Shown one piece after another: positions 25,356 through 33,815 of a DNA stretch of 64,000 nt. Numbering within the stretch: the first letter of the stretch is position 1; every line of letters begins with the position of its first letter. The position numbers and the translations under genes were made by a program. Origin of the DNA: Bog-473 sp963834405. GTDB taxonomy: Bacteria; Actinomycetota; Acidimicrobiia; Acidimicrobiales; RAAP-2. The notes beneath the pieces were generated by a model. It was not told where the DNA came from, ran no database searches, and saw only the letters and a list, made by a program, of their open reading frames with translations. The stretch covers positions 1,736,001 to 1,800,000 of the forward strand of contig CAWIBX010000005.1 in NCBI GenBank assembly GCA_963834405.1, read 5' to 3'.

Positions 25356-27521
25356 ATGAATGACTTCATCATCTTCACCATCGGGGGCCTGGCGACCGCC
25401 AGCATCTACGCGATCACCGCCAGCGGTCTCACGCTGACGTACGCCACCACCGGCATCTTCAATTGGTCGCACGGGGCGATCGGGATGCTGGCCGCGTACG
25501 CCTATTGGCAGATGCACCTCGGATGGGGCTGGCCCTCGCTCGTGTCGTTCGCCGTCTGCCTGTTCGTCCTCGCACCCCTTTTGGGCATCGTCCTCGAGGT
25601 GGGCGTCATGCGCAGGCTGGAGGGCACGTCGGAAGCGGCGAAGCTCGTCGTCACCCTGGCACTCGCCCTCTCCATGGTCGGCATCGCGCAGTGGATCTGG
25701 GATCCTGAGACGTACCGCGCGCTTCCGCCGCTCTTCGCCGGCGACACGCTCGTCATCGGCGCGATCCGCATCTCGTATAACGACGTGGTCGTCCTTGCCG
25801 TCGCCTTGGCGGTGGCGGTCGGCCTCCGCCTTCTCCTCTACCGGACGCGCATGGGGGTGACGATGCGCGCCTCGGTCGACGACCGGACGCTGACCACTTT
25901 GAACGGTGCCAGCAGCATCCGGAGCGCCCGGTCGGCCTGGGTCGTCGGGTGCGTCCTGGCCGCGCTGGCAGGCATTTTGGTTGCGCCGACGGTGACGCTC
26001 TCGGCCACGGCGCTGACGCTTCTCATTGTCGACGCCTACGCGGCATCCGTCATCGGACGGCTGCGCAGTATCCCGATGACCTTCGTGGGTGCCATCATCC
26101 TCGGGCTCGCAGTCAGCTACTCGGTGGCCTACCTTCCTGCGAACTCCTATGTGCAGGGCTTCGAGGGGGCCGTGCCCGCCGTCGTGCTGTTCGTCTCGCT
26201 GCTGTTGCTTCCCCAGTCGCGGCTGCGCGGCCACGGTCTGCTCCGCAGCCGCGAGCTCGCGCTGGTCCCGACGTGGCGCGGCACGGCGATGTTCGGGGTC
26301 GGCGTTGTCATCTTCTCGGTCATGGTGGCGACCGTGGTCAGCCAATCAGACCTCTACAGCCTCGACCGCGTGTGGGGCTTGGCCATCGTCGGCCTCTCGT
26401 TGGTCCCGGTGGTCGGCTACGCCGGCCGCCTTTCCCTCTGCCAAATGACTTTCGCCGGTATCGGTGCCGTCGTAGTGGGACATCTGGGCGGCAATCCGTT
26501 GTCGCTTCTCGCCGCGGCCGGGATCTGCTCAATCGCCGGAGTCCTGGTGGCCCTTCCTGCCCTCAGGCTGTCGGGCATCTACTTCGCCCTCTCGACGGCG
26601 GCCTTCGCGACCGCCATGGACGCTTGGATCTTTCCCCTCCCGGCCTTCAACCTCTTCGGGCATCAGTTCGCACCCTTCGGCTCGGGCTCGCTCAACTTCG
26701 TGCCTTTCCACATTGGCGGGTTGACGCTTTCGAACAAGGAAGCCCAGTTCATCGTCGGGGCCGTCGTCTTCGTACTGCTCGCCGCGCTCGTTGTTCTCGT
26801 GCGCCGTTCGGAGTTCGGAAGCCGGCTGTTCGCGTTCAAGGACAGCCCGGTGGCGTGTGCCACCCTCGGAATGAACACGCGACTGCTGCCGATTGCGGTC
26901 TTCGCGATCTCGGCCGCCATCGCGGGGGTCGGTGGCGCGTTGTACGGCGAGGCGCTCGGCAGTGCTGCGCCCGACATCTACCAGTTCCTGACCGGCCTCA
27001 CCGTCCTCTTGACCATGGTGGTCGCCGGCATCGGCGCCGTGGGAGCCGGAGTCGGCACGGGATACTTCCTGGGCGGGCCGACGCTGACGAACTTCTTCCC
27101 CTCGCTGACGCAGCTGCAGACGGTGCTCGTGGGCGGCAGCGCCGTGGGTGTGGGGACCTCGCCCAACGGCCTGATTCCTTCGGGCTTGCGGCCGGTGTGG
27201 GGCTCCGTCGTGCGACGCCGCGCGCTCTTGGGCGCCGTGATCCTCAGCGTGTCCCTGCTGTGGGGACTCCGTCTCGCCGATGTGATCGGGAACTGGCCGT
27301 TCGCCTGGGCGCTGATCGCCATCGTCGGCGTTTGCTCCATCGTCCCGTACGCGCTCGATCGCCGGCGTGGGGACGCGCCGGCCGCGTTCGGCCTGCCGGC
27401 CGTGGTCCCTTCGGGTGCCGCCGGGCCGGGGTCGAGGGACGGAGCGCTCGCAGTGCAGAACCTGGCCCCGATGCCGGGCCAGGCCTCGGCGACCGCAGGG
27501 ATGGGGTCCCATGGCACTTGA
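25356..27521 (+). CDS. Fused LivH-LivM branched-chain ABC permease
   Basis: 721 aa, combining two permeases that are usually separate. Residues 1-290 are LivH-like (ASIYAITASGLTLTYATTGIFNWSHGAIGM, the conserved opening). Residues about 310-610 are LivM-like (AIVGLSLVPVVGYAGRLSLC, then LPALRLSGIYFALSTAAF). About 16-18 hydrophobic segments are visible. A Pro/Gly/Ala-rich cytoplasmic tail ends the protein and overlaps the LivG start by 11 nt. Forms the membrane channel for the ligand delivered by the divergently encoded binding protein. Start is ATG 25356. Confidence 0.92.
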   Translation: MNDFIIFTIGGLATASIYAITASGLTLTYATTGIFNWSHGAIGMLAAYAYWQMHLGWGWPSLVSFAVCLFVLAPLLGIVLEVGVMRRLEGTSEAAKLVVTLALALSMVGIAQWIWDPETYRALPPLFAGDTLVIGAIRISYNDVVVLAVALAVAVGLRLLLYRTRMGVTMRASVDDRTLTTLNGASSIRSARSAWVVGCVLAALAGILVAPTVTLSATALTLLIVDAYAASVIGRLRSIPMTFVGAIILGLAVSYSVAYLPANSYVQGFEGAVPAVVLFVSLLLLPQSRLRGHGLLRSRELALVPTWRGTAMFGVGVVIFSVMVATVVSQSDLYSLDRVWGLAIVGLSLVPVVGYAGRLSLCQMTFAGIGAVVVGHLGGNPLSLLAAAGICSIAGVLVALPALRLSGIYFALSTAAFATAMDAWIFPLPAFNLFGHQFAPFGSGSLNFVPFHIGGLTLSNKEAQFIVGAVVFVLLAALVVLVRRSEFGSRLFAFKDSPVACATLGMNTRLLPIAVFAISAAIAGVGGALYGEALGSAAPDIYQFLTGLTVLLTMVVAGIGAVGAGVGTGYFLGGPTLTNFFPSLTQLQTVLVGGSAVGVGTSPNGLIPSGLRPVWGSVVRRRALLGAVILSVSLLWGLRLADVIGNWPFAWALIAIVGVCSIVPYALDRRRGDAPAAFGLPAVVPSGAAGPGSRDGALAVQNLAPMPGQASATAGMGSHGT

Positions 27522-28263
27522 GGTGCGCGGCGTCAGCGTGAATTTCGGGGGCCTGGCCGCGCTCTCGGACGTCTCGCTCGACGTCCCGGACGCCGCTATC
27601 ACCGGTCTCATCGGGCCAAACGGTGCGGGCAAGACGACACTGTTCGACGTGATCACGGGCATGCGCAAGCCGAGCCGCGGAGAGGTGACGTTCAACGGCC
27701 GGGATTTGAGGGGGGTTTCCCCCTATCGGCGCTCACGGCTCGGGTTGGGCCGGACCTTCCAAAGGCTGGAACTCTTCGGCACCCTCACGGTCCGCGAGAA
27801 TGTCCGGGTCGCGGCGTCCGTGGGCCGCCGACGGGCGCGGCGACTTCCCGGGGCGGGGCGTGAATCGGTGGACGACGTGACCGACGGCCTCCTCCGACGG
27901 GTGCGTCTCGAAGCGGTGGCCGAGGCCCGAGCCGACACGCTCCCGACCGGCACCGGACGGTTGGTGGAGTTGGCGCGGGCGCTCGCCATCCATCCCACCA
28001 TCCTCCTTCTCGACGAGCCCGCCTCGGGCCAGAACCCCGAAGAGACGAGCCGCTTCGGCGGCATTCTGCGGGCGCTCAGTGACGACGGTCTGGCCATTTT
28101 GCTGGTGGAGCACGACATGGACCTTGTGATGAGCGTCTGCGACACCGTGTTCGTCCTGGTGCAGGGGACGATCCTGTGCTCCGGGACCCCGAGTGAAGTC
28201 CAGAGCAGCCCTGAGGTGGCGGAGGCCTATCTGGGCAGCCTGGTGGAGGCGGAAGGTGGCTGA
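27511..28263 (+). CDS. livG: Branched-chain-type ABC transporter ATPase LivG
   Basis: 250 aa. Walker A GPNGAGKTT lies in the first 45 residues; Walker B is ILLLDEPASGQNPEET; a final H-loop EHDMDLVMSVCDTVFVL follows. Where the signature motif LSGGQ should be, the sequence reads LPTGTGRLVELARALA, the pattern usual for LivG-type ATPases (L-x-x-G-x-x-x-x-L-E-x-A-R-A-L). Starts inside the end of the permease gene (11 nt overlap) and overlaps LivF by 8 nt, so all three are coupled. Works as a heterodimer with LivF. Confidence 0.92.
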   Translation: MALEVRGVSVNFGGLAALSDVSLDVPDAAITGLIGPNGAGKTTLFDVITGMRKPSRGEVTFNGRDLRGVSPYRRSRLGLGRTFQRLELFGTLTVRENVRVAASVGRRRARRLPGAGRESVDDVTDGLLRRVRLEAVAEARADTLPTGTGRLVELARALAIHPTILLLDEPASGQNPEETSRFGGILRALSDDGLAILLVEHDMDLVMSVCDTVFVLVQGTILCSGTPSEVQSSPEVAEAYLGSLVEAEGG

Positions 28264-29023
28264 CGCGACGGCTCCGCTGCTCGAGGCCCGTGGCATCCGG
28301 TGCTGTTACGAGAGCGTCGAGGTTCTGCACGGCGTGGACCTGCGGATTGCGCGGGAGAGCGTGACGGCCGTGCTCGGCCCGAACGGCGCGGGGAAGTCCA
28401 CGCTCCTGTCCGTGCTGGCGGGGCTCAACCACCCGTCCGCTGGCGAGGTCCTCTTCGACGGCACGCCCGTGCGGGCCGGTACCGGCCACTCGCTGGTGCG
28501 TGCGGGCCTGTGTCTCATACCGGAGGGAAAGGGGATCTTCCCCAACCTCACCGTCCAGGAGAACCTCTGGATGATGACGCACCGGGGCACGAGCCGGCGC
28601 CAGGTGGAGGAGCGGGCATTCGGTCGATTCCCGCACTTGTCATCCCGACGCAAGCAGGCGGCCGGCACCCTGTCGGGGGGTGAGCAGCAGATGCTCGCGC
28701 TGGCCCGCGCCGTGTCGACCGAACCGAAGCTCCTCATGCTCGACGAGCTCTCCATGGGCCTGGCGCCGATCATCGTGGAGGACCTCTACGGCGTGGTGGG
28801 TGCGCTGGCGCGTGACGGCGTGACCGTCGTCGTGGTCGAGCAGTTCGCCGAATTCGCCCTCAAGGTTGCGCAGCACGCGGTGGTGATGACCGGGGGACGG
28901 GTGGTCCACTCCGGCCCGGCCGCGGACGTGTCGACACACCTGGCCGAGCTGTACCTGGGCGGGCATTCCGACAACGGCGACGCACCCGATTCGGCGACTT
29001 CGGGCGAATCCCCGCAACGCTGA
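28256..29023 (+). CDS. livF: Branched-chain-type ABC transporter ATPase LivF
   Basis: 255 aa from a GTG with GGAGG six to seven nt upstream. Walker A GPNGAGKST, the LivF-specific LIPEGKGIFPNLTVQENL, signature LSGGEQQMLALARAV and Walker B LLMLDELSMGLAP are all intact. Pairs with LivG. It ends the operon 12 nt before the stop of a convergent GntR regulator; the two stops sit in a small hairpin (CTGAC/GTCAG, 29020-29039) that may terminate both. Confidence 0.92.
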   Translation: MADATAPLLEARGIRCCYESVEVLHGVDLRIARESVTAVLGPNGAGKSTLLSVLAGLNHPSAGEVLFDGTPVRAGTGHSLVRAGLCLIPEGKGIFPNLTVQENLWMMTHRGTSRRQVEERAFGRFPHLSSRRKQAAGTLSGGEQQMLALARAVSTEPKLLMLDELSMGLAPIIVEDLYGVVGALARDGVTVVVVEQFAEFALKVAQHAVVMTGGRVVHSGPAADVSTHLAELYLGGHSDNGDAPDSATSGESPQR

Positions 29024-29039
29024 CGCCGCTGCGGGTCAG
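29020..29039. terminator. Possible shared hairpin between convergent livF and GntR genes
   Basis: CTGAC (29020-29024) pairs with GTCAG (29035-29039), with two further inner pairs possible; both stop codons fall inside it. It is short, so it is a weak candidate for bidirectional termination. Confidence 0.3.
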
Positions 29040-29755
29040 ACCGCCGGGCTGAGCGAACGACGCTCGTGGAAGAGATCGACGACGTATTCCGCCTGCTTCG
29101 CCAGCATCTTGGAGTACTCGGCCGCCGCACGGTCGGGGTTGCCCTGGCGGATGGCTCGCACAATGGCGCGCAGCCCCTTGCGTTCAGGCTCAACGGCCCG
29201 GGGGACGAGGACGAAGAAGGGACCCGGCACCAGGGCGGACATGGCGCGCAGCACCACAGTGATGCGGGGGGACCGGGCTGCTTCGACCACGGTGGCGTGG
29301 AAGGCCAGTGCGAGCTCGCCCAGCTTCAACTCGTCGTCGGTGGCGTCGACTTCTTGGCTGAGCACGGCCAGACGATCCACTGTCTCGGGATCCGCCCGCT
29401 GGGCGGCCCGGCGCGCCGCCAGACCGTAGATCAGCCCGAAGAGCTCGTAGTGGTCGCGGATCACGTGCTCGTCGAACGCGTTGACGAACGTCCCGCGGTG
29501 CAGGCGGGTGGTCACCCAGCCCTCTCGTTCGAGTGCGATGATCGCCTCACGGATGGGAATGCGGCTGACGCCGACGGCCGTTGCCACCTCGTCCTGCGGC
29601 AACCGCATGCCTTCGTGGAGCCGCCCGTCGAAGACGAGCTGGCGGATGTACGCGGCGGCTTGCTCGCCACTGCCCTTCCGGATCACCGCGCCAGTCGAGG
29701 CTGGGATCTGTGCGGAGTTGGGAGAGCCGGTCACCTCAGCAGGGGTTTTCGGCAT
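29036..29755 (-). CDS. GntR-family regulator with FCD ligand domain
   Basis: 239 aa. Winged helix-turn-helix at residues about 30-92 (AAAYIRQLVFDGRLHEGMRL, then EVATAVGVSRIPIREAIIAL, the FadR-type core), followed by an all-helical FCD domain (about 100-235) that binds a small acid, often through a metal held by Asp/His residues. ATG at 29755 has no ribosome binding site, but TATGAT lies exactly 6 nt before it, so the mRNA is probably leaderless. It is convergent with livF and divergent from the first amidohydrolase; it likely controls one or both and itself. Confidence 0.9.
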   Translation of the reverse strand: MPKTPAEVTGSPNSAQIPASTGAVIRKGSGEQAAAYIRQLVFDGRLHEGMRLPQDEVATAVGVSRIPIREAIIALEREGWVTTRLHRGTFVNAFDEHVIRDHYELFGLIYGLAARRAAQRADPETVDRLAVLSQEVDATDDELKLGELALAFHATVVEAARSPRITVVLRAMSALVPGPFFVLVPRAVEPERKGLRAIVRAIRQGNPDRAAAEYSKMLAKQAEYVVDLFHERRSLSPAV

Positions 29756-29757
29756 GG

Positions 29758-29896
29758 ATACATCATATTCTCTACACAATCCGGGGTTTGAGGACCGGTG
29801 GCGGTTCTGCCCGGTCCTTTCCCGTGCGGCCGAGGACCGTGGCCCCGCACGGTGTACGGGTCCGGTCTTCCGGAGAGATTTGTATATCATATATCG
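29758..29896. promoter_or_regulatory. Divergent promoter region with repeated TA(C/T)ATCATAT boxes
   Basis: The GntR -10 hexamer TATGAT (29767 to 29762, minus strand) overlaps TACATCATAT. A second copy, TATATCATAT (29883-29892), forms the palindrome TATAT-C-ATATA (29883-29893) about 50 nt before the amidohydrolase start. Two related AT-rich boxes beside a GntR gene suggest autoregulation and control of the divergent gene. The gap otherwise holds nothing I can identify. Confidence 0.45.
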
Positions 29897-29940
29897 AAGT
29901 GGTTACCCCAGAGGGGAAGGCCCGACCGGAGGTGGATGCG

Positions 29941-31185
29941 GTGGAGGCGCGGAAGCATGAGCAGACGGACGTCGCTGGCGTGGGTGCCGACGGGATCCCG
30001 CCGATCGTCGACCTCGACGCGCACGTCGTCGAGCCGGCCGACGTGTGGTCGGCCCGCCTGCCCGAGCGTTACCGGGAGGTCGGCCCGCACATCGAGTTGC
30101 TGCCGGCCGGGGTGCCCAAGCTGGTGGGAAGCGGCTACGTGGAGGAGCCCGGGACCGAGGGGCCCGAGGTCGCGTGGTGGTGCTACGAGGATCACCGCGC
30201 GTCGCTCAAGCGCACGATCGCCGCGGCGGGGTTCCCCCCCGAGGAGGTGCAGCTGCGCGGTGTGCGCTACGACGAGATGCGGCCGGGCTGTTTCCGAGTC
30301 AAAGAGCGCCTCGAGGACATGGACGTCAACGGGGTGGAGGCGCAGCTCTGCTTCCCGAACTATCCGCGCTTCTGCGGCCAGCAGTTCCTCTGGGGCAAGG
30401 ACCGCGAGCTGGCCGGGCTGTGCATCGAGGCCTACAACGACTGGATGGTGGAGGAGTGGTGCGGCGAGAGCGGCGGCCGGCTCATCCCGCTGTGCCTCAT
30501 TCCGCTGTGGGACGCCGATCTGGCCGCGGCCGAGGTCCGGCGCAACGCCGGCCGGGGTGTGCGGGCCGTCGCCTTCAGCGAGCTCCCCACCTACCTCGGG
30601 CTGCCGAGCCTCTACAGCGGGACATGGGACCCGCTCCTCGCCGCCTGCGAGGAGACCGGCACCGTGGTGTGCATGCACATCGGATCGGGGACCAGGACCC
30701 CACAGGCCTCGCCCGACGCGCCTGACGCGGTGGCGGCCACCATCCTGTTCGGCAACAGCGCCGCCAGCCTGGTGGACCTGCTCTACTCCGGGACGCTGCA
30801 CCGCTTCCCCGACCTCAAGCTCATGTACGCCGAGGCGCAGATCGGGTGGATCCCCTACGTCCTGGAGCGGGCGGACGACGTGTGGACGACGCACCGGGGC
30901 TGGTCCAATTCGCAGCGCCATTGCCCCGAGCCTCCTTCGACCTACTACCGGCGCGGGAACGTGACCAGTTGCTTCTTCAAGGACGCCGTCGGCGTCGCGC
31001 TGCTGGACGACATCGGCGTCGACAACGTCGTCTTCGAGACGGACTACCCGCACTCCGACAGCACGTGGCCGGAGTCACGGCAGGCGGCCGCCGAGCAATT
31101 CGGCCATCTCGATGCGGACTCCGTGCGCAAGATCGCGCGGGGCAACGCCATTCAGCTGCTGGGCCTCACTCTGCCGGCGACCTGA
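29941..31185 (+). CDS. Amidohydrolase-2 family enzyme (paralogue group A, copy 1)
   Basis: 414 aa TIM-barrel metal enzyme of the ACMSD-like group, whose known members decarboxylate, hydrate or hydrolyse cyclic acids. Visible metal-site elements: VDLDAHVVEPADVW near the N-terminus (D-x-H in place of the usual H-x-H), MHIGSGT mid-protein and ETDYPHSDSTWP with the C-terminal Asp. AYNDWMVEEWCGE is a hallmark shared with the copies at 39155 and 50984. GTG at 29941 has GGAGG seven nt upstream; two other GTGs lie shortly before. First gene of a rightward run with the HMG-CoA-synthase-like and thiolase genes. Confidence 0.88.
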   Translation: MEARKHEQTDVAGVGADGIPPIVDLDAHVVEPADVWSARLPERYREVGPHIELLPAGVPKLVGSGYVEEPGTEGPEVAWWCYEDHRASLKRTIAAAGFPPEEVQLRGVRYDEMRPGCFRVKERLEDMDVNGVEAQLCFPNYPRFCGQQFLWGKDRELAGLCIEAYNDWMVEEWCGESGGRLIPLCLIPLWDADLAAAEVRRNAGRGVRAVAFSELPTYLGLPSLYSGTWDPLLAACEETGTVVCMHIGSGTRTPQASPDAPDAVAATILFGNSAASLVDLLYSGTLHRFPDLKLMYAEAQIGWIPYVLERADDVWTTHRGWSNSQRHCPEPPSTYYRRGNVTSCFFKDAVGVALLDDIGVDNVVFETDYPHSDSTWPESRQAAAEQFGHLDADSVRKIARGNAIQLLGLTLPAT

Positions 31186-31208
31186 GCAGACCGCCATACA
31201 CTGCGGTC

Positions 31209-32600
31209 GTGCACGGGATCATCGGGTTCGGCGGTTACCTCCCCTATCGGTATCTCGACCTGTCGACCGTGGCCGACGTGGCCGGCGGCGGCGGGCGCAA
31301 GGGGACACGTTCGGTTGCCTCGTTCGACGAGGACGCCACCACCATGGCGGTGGAGGCGGCGCGGGTGGCGCGGCGGCGGGCGCCCGACGTCCCCATCGAG
31401 TCCGTCTGGTTCGCCACGGTGGCCCCGCCCTACCTCGACAAGACGAACGCCACCGTGCTGCAGGCGGCGCTGCGGCTTCCCGCGGAGTGCGGTGCGTACG
31501 ACCTGGTCGGCTCGGTGCGCGGTGCGCTGGGGGCCCTGCGGGCCGCCGCGTCGCAGACGGGCCCGGCGCTGGCGGTGGCGGCCGACCTGCGCACCGGCCT
31601 GGCCGGCGGTCCCGACGAGTCGTTCTTCGGCGACGGTGCGGCCGCGTTGGTGGTCGGCCGCGACACGCACGGGGACGTGGTGGCGGAGCTCGGTCCCTGG
31701 GTCTCGGTCACGGGCGAGTTCGTGGACCGCTGGCGGGTCCCGGGCGAGCAGCGGTCGCGGGTGTGGGAGGAGCGCTTCGGCGAGGTGCGCTACAGCGAGC
31801 TCGGCGCTGACGCGTTGGATCGACTGTGGAAGGCCGCGGGCATCGGGCCCGACGACGTGGACCACTTCATCGTCACCGGCCCGCACGGGCGGGCCTGCAA
31901 AGCGGTGGCACAGCGCTCAGGGGTCGCGGCCGACCGACTGGTCGATGACATGACGCCGGTGGTCGGCAACACCGGCGCGGCCCATCCCCTCCTGTTGCTC
32001 GTCGACCTCCTGGAGCGGGCCGAGGCAGAGCGCACCATCGTGTTGCTGACGCTGGCCGATGGGGCGGAGGCGTTGGTGTTGCGCACAACCGGCGCGTTGG
32101 TGGGAGCGCGTGCCGTGGGGGCGACCGTCGGTTCGCAGGTCGATGCCGGGGGACCCGTCTCCTACGGCCGCTACCTGGCGTGGCGCGGCATCCTGCCCAT
32201 AGAGCCGCCCCGGCGCCCCGAGCCGGCGCGCACCTCCTCGTCGGCGGCGGGACGGTCGGTGCTCTGGAAGTTCGGGTTCGAGGGCTCGCGGTCTCCGGAC
32301 GGCAGCATGCACCTCCCACCACTGCCCGACGAGGGTGAGCTCGAGCCCATGGCCGACGCGCGCGGCACCGTCGCCACCTTCACGATCGACCGGCTCTCTT
32401 ACACGCCGAGCCCGCCGATGGTCTTCGCCGTTGTGGACTTCGACGGCGGCGGCCGGCTGCCGGTCGAGCTGACCGACGTCGACGCCGACCAGGTCGCGGT
32501 GGGGGACCGGGTCGAAATGACGTTCCGGCGACTCTCGACCGCCGATGGGATCCACAATTACTTCTGGAAGGCGCGGCCGTGCCGGGGAGGCGATGACTGA
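31209..32600 (+). CDS. HMG-CoA-synthase-like protein fused to OB-fold (DUF35-like) domain
   Basis: 463 aa. Residues 1-310 have the thiolase fold of HMG-CoA synthase-like enzymes (GIIGFGGYLPYRYLDL, VAPPYLDKTNATVLQAAL, GDGAAALVVG, VVGNTGAAHPLLLLVDLL). The catalytic Cys of the family should lie near residue 102, but the sequence there is DLVGSVRGALGAL, with Ser or Val. Residues about 350-463 form an OB fold (GTVATFTIDRLSYTPSPPMV) preceded by a remnant ribbon that lacks all zinc cysteines. Paired with the thiolase whose ATG overlaps its stop by one nt. It may be a non-catalytic or aldolase partner like DUF35 subunits of steroid side-chain aldolases. Confidence 0.82.
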   Translation: MHGIIGFGGYLPYRYLDLSTVADVAGGGGRKGTRSVASFDEDATTMAVEAARVARRRAPDVPIESVWFATVAPPYLDKTNATVLQAALRLPAECGAYDLVGSVRGALGALRAAASQTGPALAVAADLRTGLAGGPDESFFGDGAAALVVGRDTHGDVVAELGPWVSVTGEFVDRWRVPGEQRSRVWEERFGEVRYSELGADALDRLWKAAGIGPDDVDHFIVTGPHGRACKAVAQRSGVAADRLVDDMTPVVGNTGAAHPLLLLVDLLERAEAERTIVLLTLADGAEALVLRTTGALVGARAVGATVGSQVDAGGPVSYGRYLAWRGILPIEPPRRPEPARTSSSAAGRSVLWKFGFEGSRSPDGSMHLPPLPDEGELEPMADARGTVATFTIDRLSYTPSPPMVFAVVDFDGGGRLPVELTDVDADQVAVGDRVEMTFRRLSTADGIHNYFWKARPCRGGDD

Positions 32601-33805
32601 TGAGCTCGCACGGGATCACCGACAAGGTGGCCATCGTCGGAATGGCGTGCACGAAGTTCGGCGAGCACTGGGGCATGGGGACGGACGACCTCGTGTTGGA
32701 GGCCGCGGAGGGCGCGTTCGACTCGGCCGGAGTCGGCCGGGCAGACGTGGACGCCTACTGGCTCGGCACCGCCCAGTCGGGCATGAGCGGACTCGTGCTG
32801 GCCCGGCCGCTACGCGTGAAGGACAAGCCGGTCACCCGCGTCGAGAACTTCTGCGCGTCGGGCTCCGAGGCGCTGCGGCAGGCGGCCTACGCGGTGAGCA
32901 GCGGTGCCTATGACGTGGCTATGGCCCTCGGTGTCGAGAAGCTCAAGGACTCGGGCTTCCAAGGCGCCAACGCGTTCCCGGTGCCGAGCGATGGGACGAA
33001 CCGCACCGTGACGGCCGCCGCCATGTACTCCATGATCGTCCCCGCCTACGCCAAGCGCTACGGCGTCGAGGTGGATCAGGTGAAGCAGGCACTGGCGCGC
33101 ATCGCCTCGAAGAACCACGCCAACGGCGCGCGCAATCCGCGGGCACAGTTCCGCAAGGAAATTGGTGTCGAGCAGCTGCTCGCCATGCCGCGCATCGCCG
33201 GGGAGCTCTCGGTTTTCGACTGCGCCGGGGTCGCCGACGGGGCGGCCGCCGCCGTGGTCGTCCGGGCCGAAGACGCCCACCGGTACACGGAGCACCCGCT
33301 CTACGTGAAGGCGCTCTCGTTCGTGGTGGGGGACGGCAGCGGCGTGAGCGACCCCGACTACGACTACACCACGTTCCCCGAGGTCGTGCTGTCGGCGCGG
33401 GAGGCCTACCGCCAGGCCGGCATCACGGATCCGCGCGCCCAACTGGCGATGGCGGAGGTGCACGACTGCTTCACGCCGACCGAGCTCGTCCTCATGGAGG
33501 ACCTCGGCTTCAGCGAGCGGGGCAGCGCCTGGAAGGAGGAGCTGGCCGGCACGTTCGAGCTCGACGGTGAGCTCCCGGTGAACCCCGACGGGGGCCTCAA
33601 GAGCTTCGGCCATCCCGTCGGCGCGTCCGGTCTCCGCATGATGTTCGAGGCCTGGCTGCAGCTGCGGGGCGAGGCCCCCGAGGACCGCCGGATCTCGACC
33701 TATGGCAAGCGGAACCTCGCGCTGACGCACAACCTGGGCGGGTATCCGGGCGAGATGGTCTCCTTCGTCTCCATCCTCGGCACGGAGGGCCCGGCCGCAG
33801 GCTGA
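32600..33805 (+). CDS. SCP2/SCPx-type thiolase with intact active-site cysteine
   Basis: 401 aa. Nucleophile Cys85 in VENFCASGSEALRQAAYAV; the late catalytic residues are in VHDCFTPTELVLMEDLG and GGLKSFGHPVGASGLRM. Thiolases of this group cleave 3-ketoacyl-CoA in lipid and steroid side-chain breakdown. The start ATG shares one nt with the stop of the HMG-CoA-synthase/OB fusion, the usual arrangement for a stable two-protein complex. Its own sequence has no OB domain, so the upstream fusion probably supplies it. The following gene, a TetR regulator, is convergent. Confidence 0.92.
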   Translation: MSSHGITDKVAIVGMACTKFGEHWGMGTDDLVLEAAEGAFDSAGVGRADVDAYWLGTAQSGMSGLVLARPLRVKDKPVTRVENFCASGSEALRQAAYAVSSGAYDVAMALGVEKLKDSGFQGANAFPVPSDGTNRTVTAAAMYSMIVPAYAKRYGVEVDQVKQALARIASKNHANGARNPRAQFRKEIGVEQLLAMPRIAGELSVFDCAGVADGAAAAVVVRAEDAHRYTEHPLYVKALSFVVGDGSGVSDPDYDYTTFPEVVLSAREAYRQAGITDPRAQLAMAEVHDCFTPTELVLMEDLGFSERGSAWKEELAGTFELDGELPVNPDGGLKSFGHPVGASGLRMMFEAWLQLRGEAPEDRRISTYGKRNLALTHNLGGYPGEMVSFVSILGTEGPAAG

Positions 33806-33815
33806 CTCGCCGTCC

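Noticed and set aside
26529..27695. 388-codon leftward frame over the LivHM gene
   Set aside because: Antisense shadow of a membrane protein gene; composition only, no motif.
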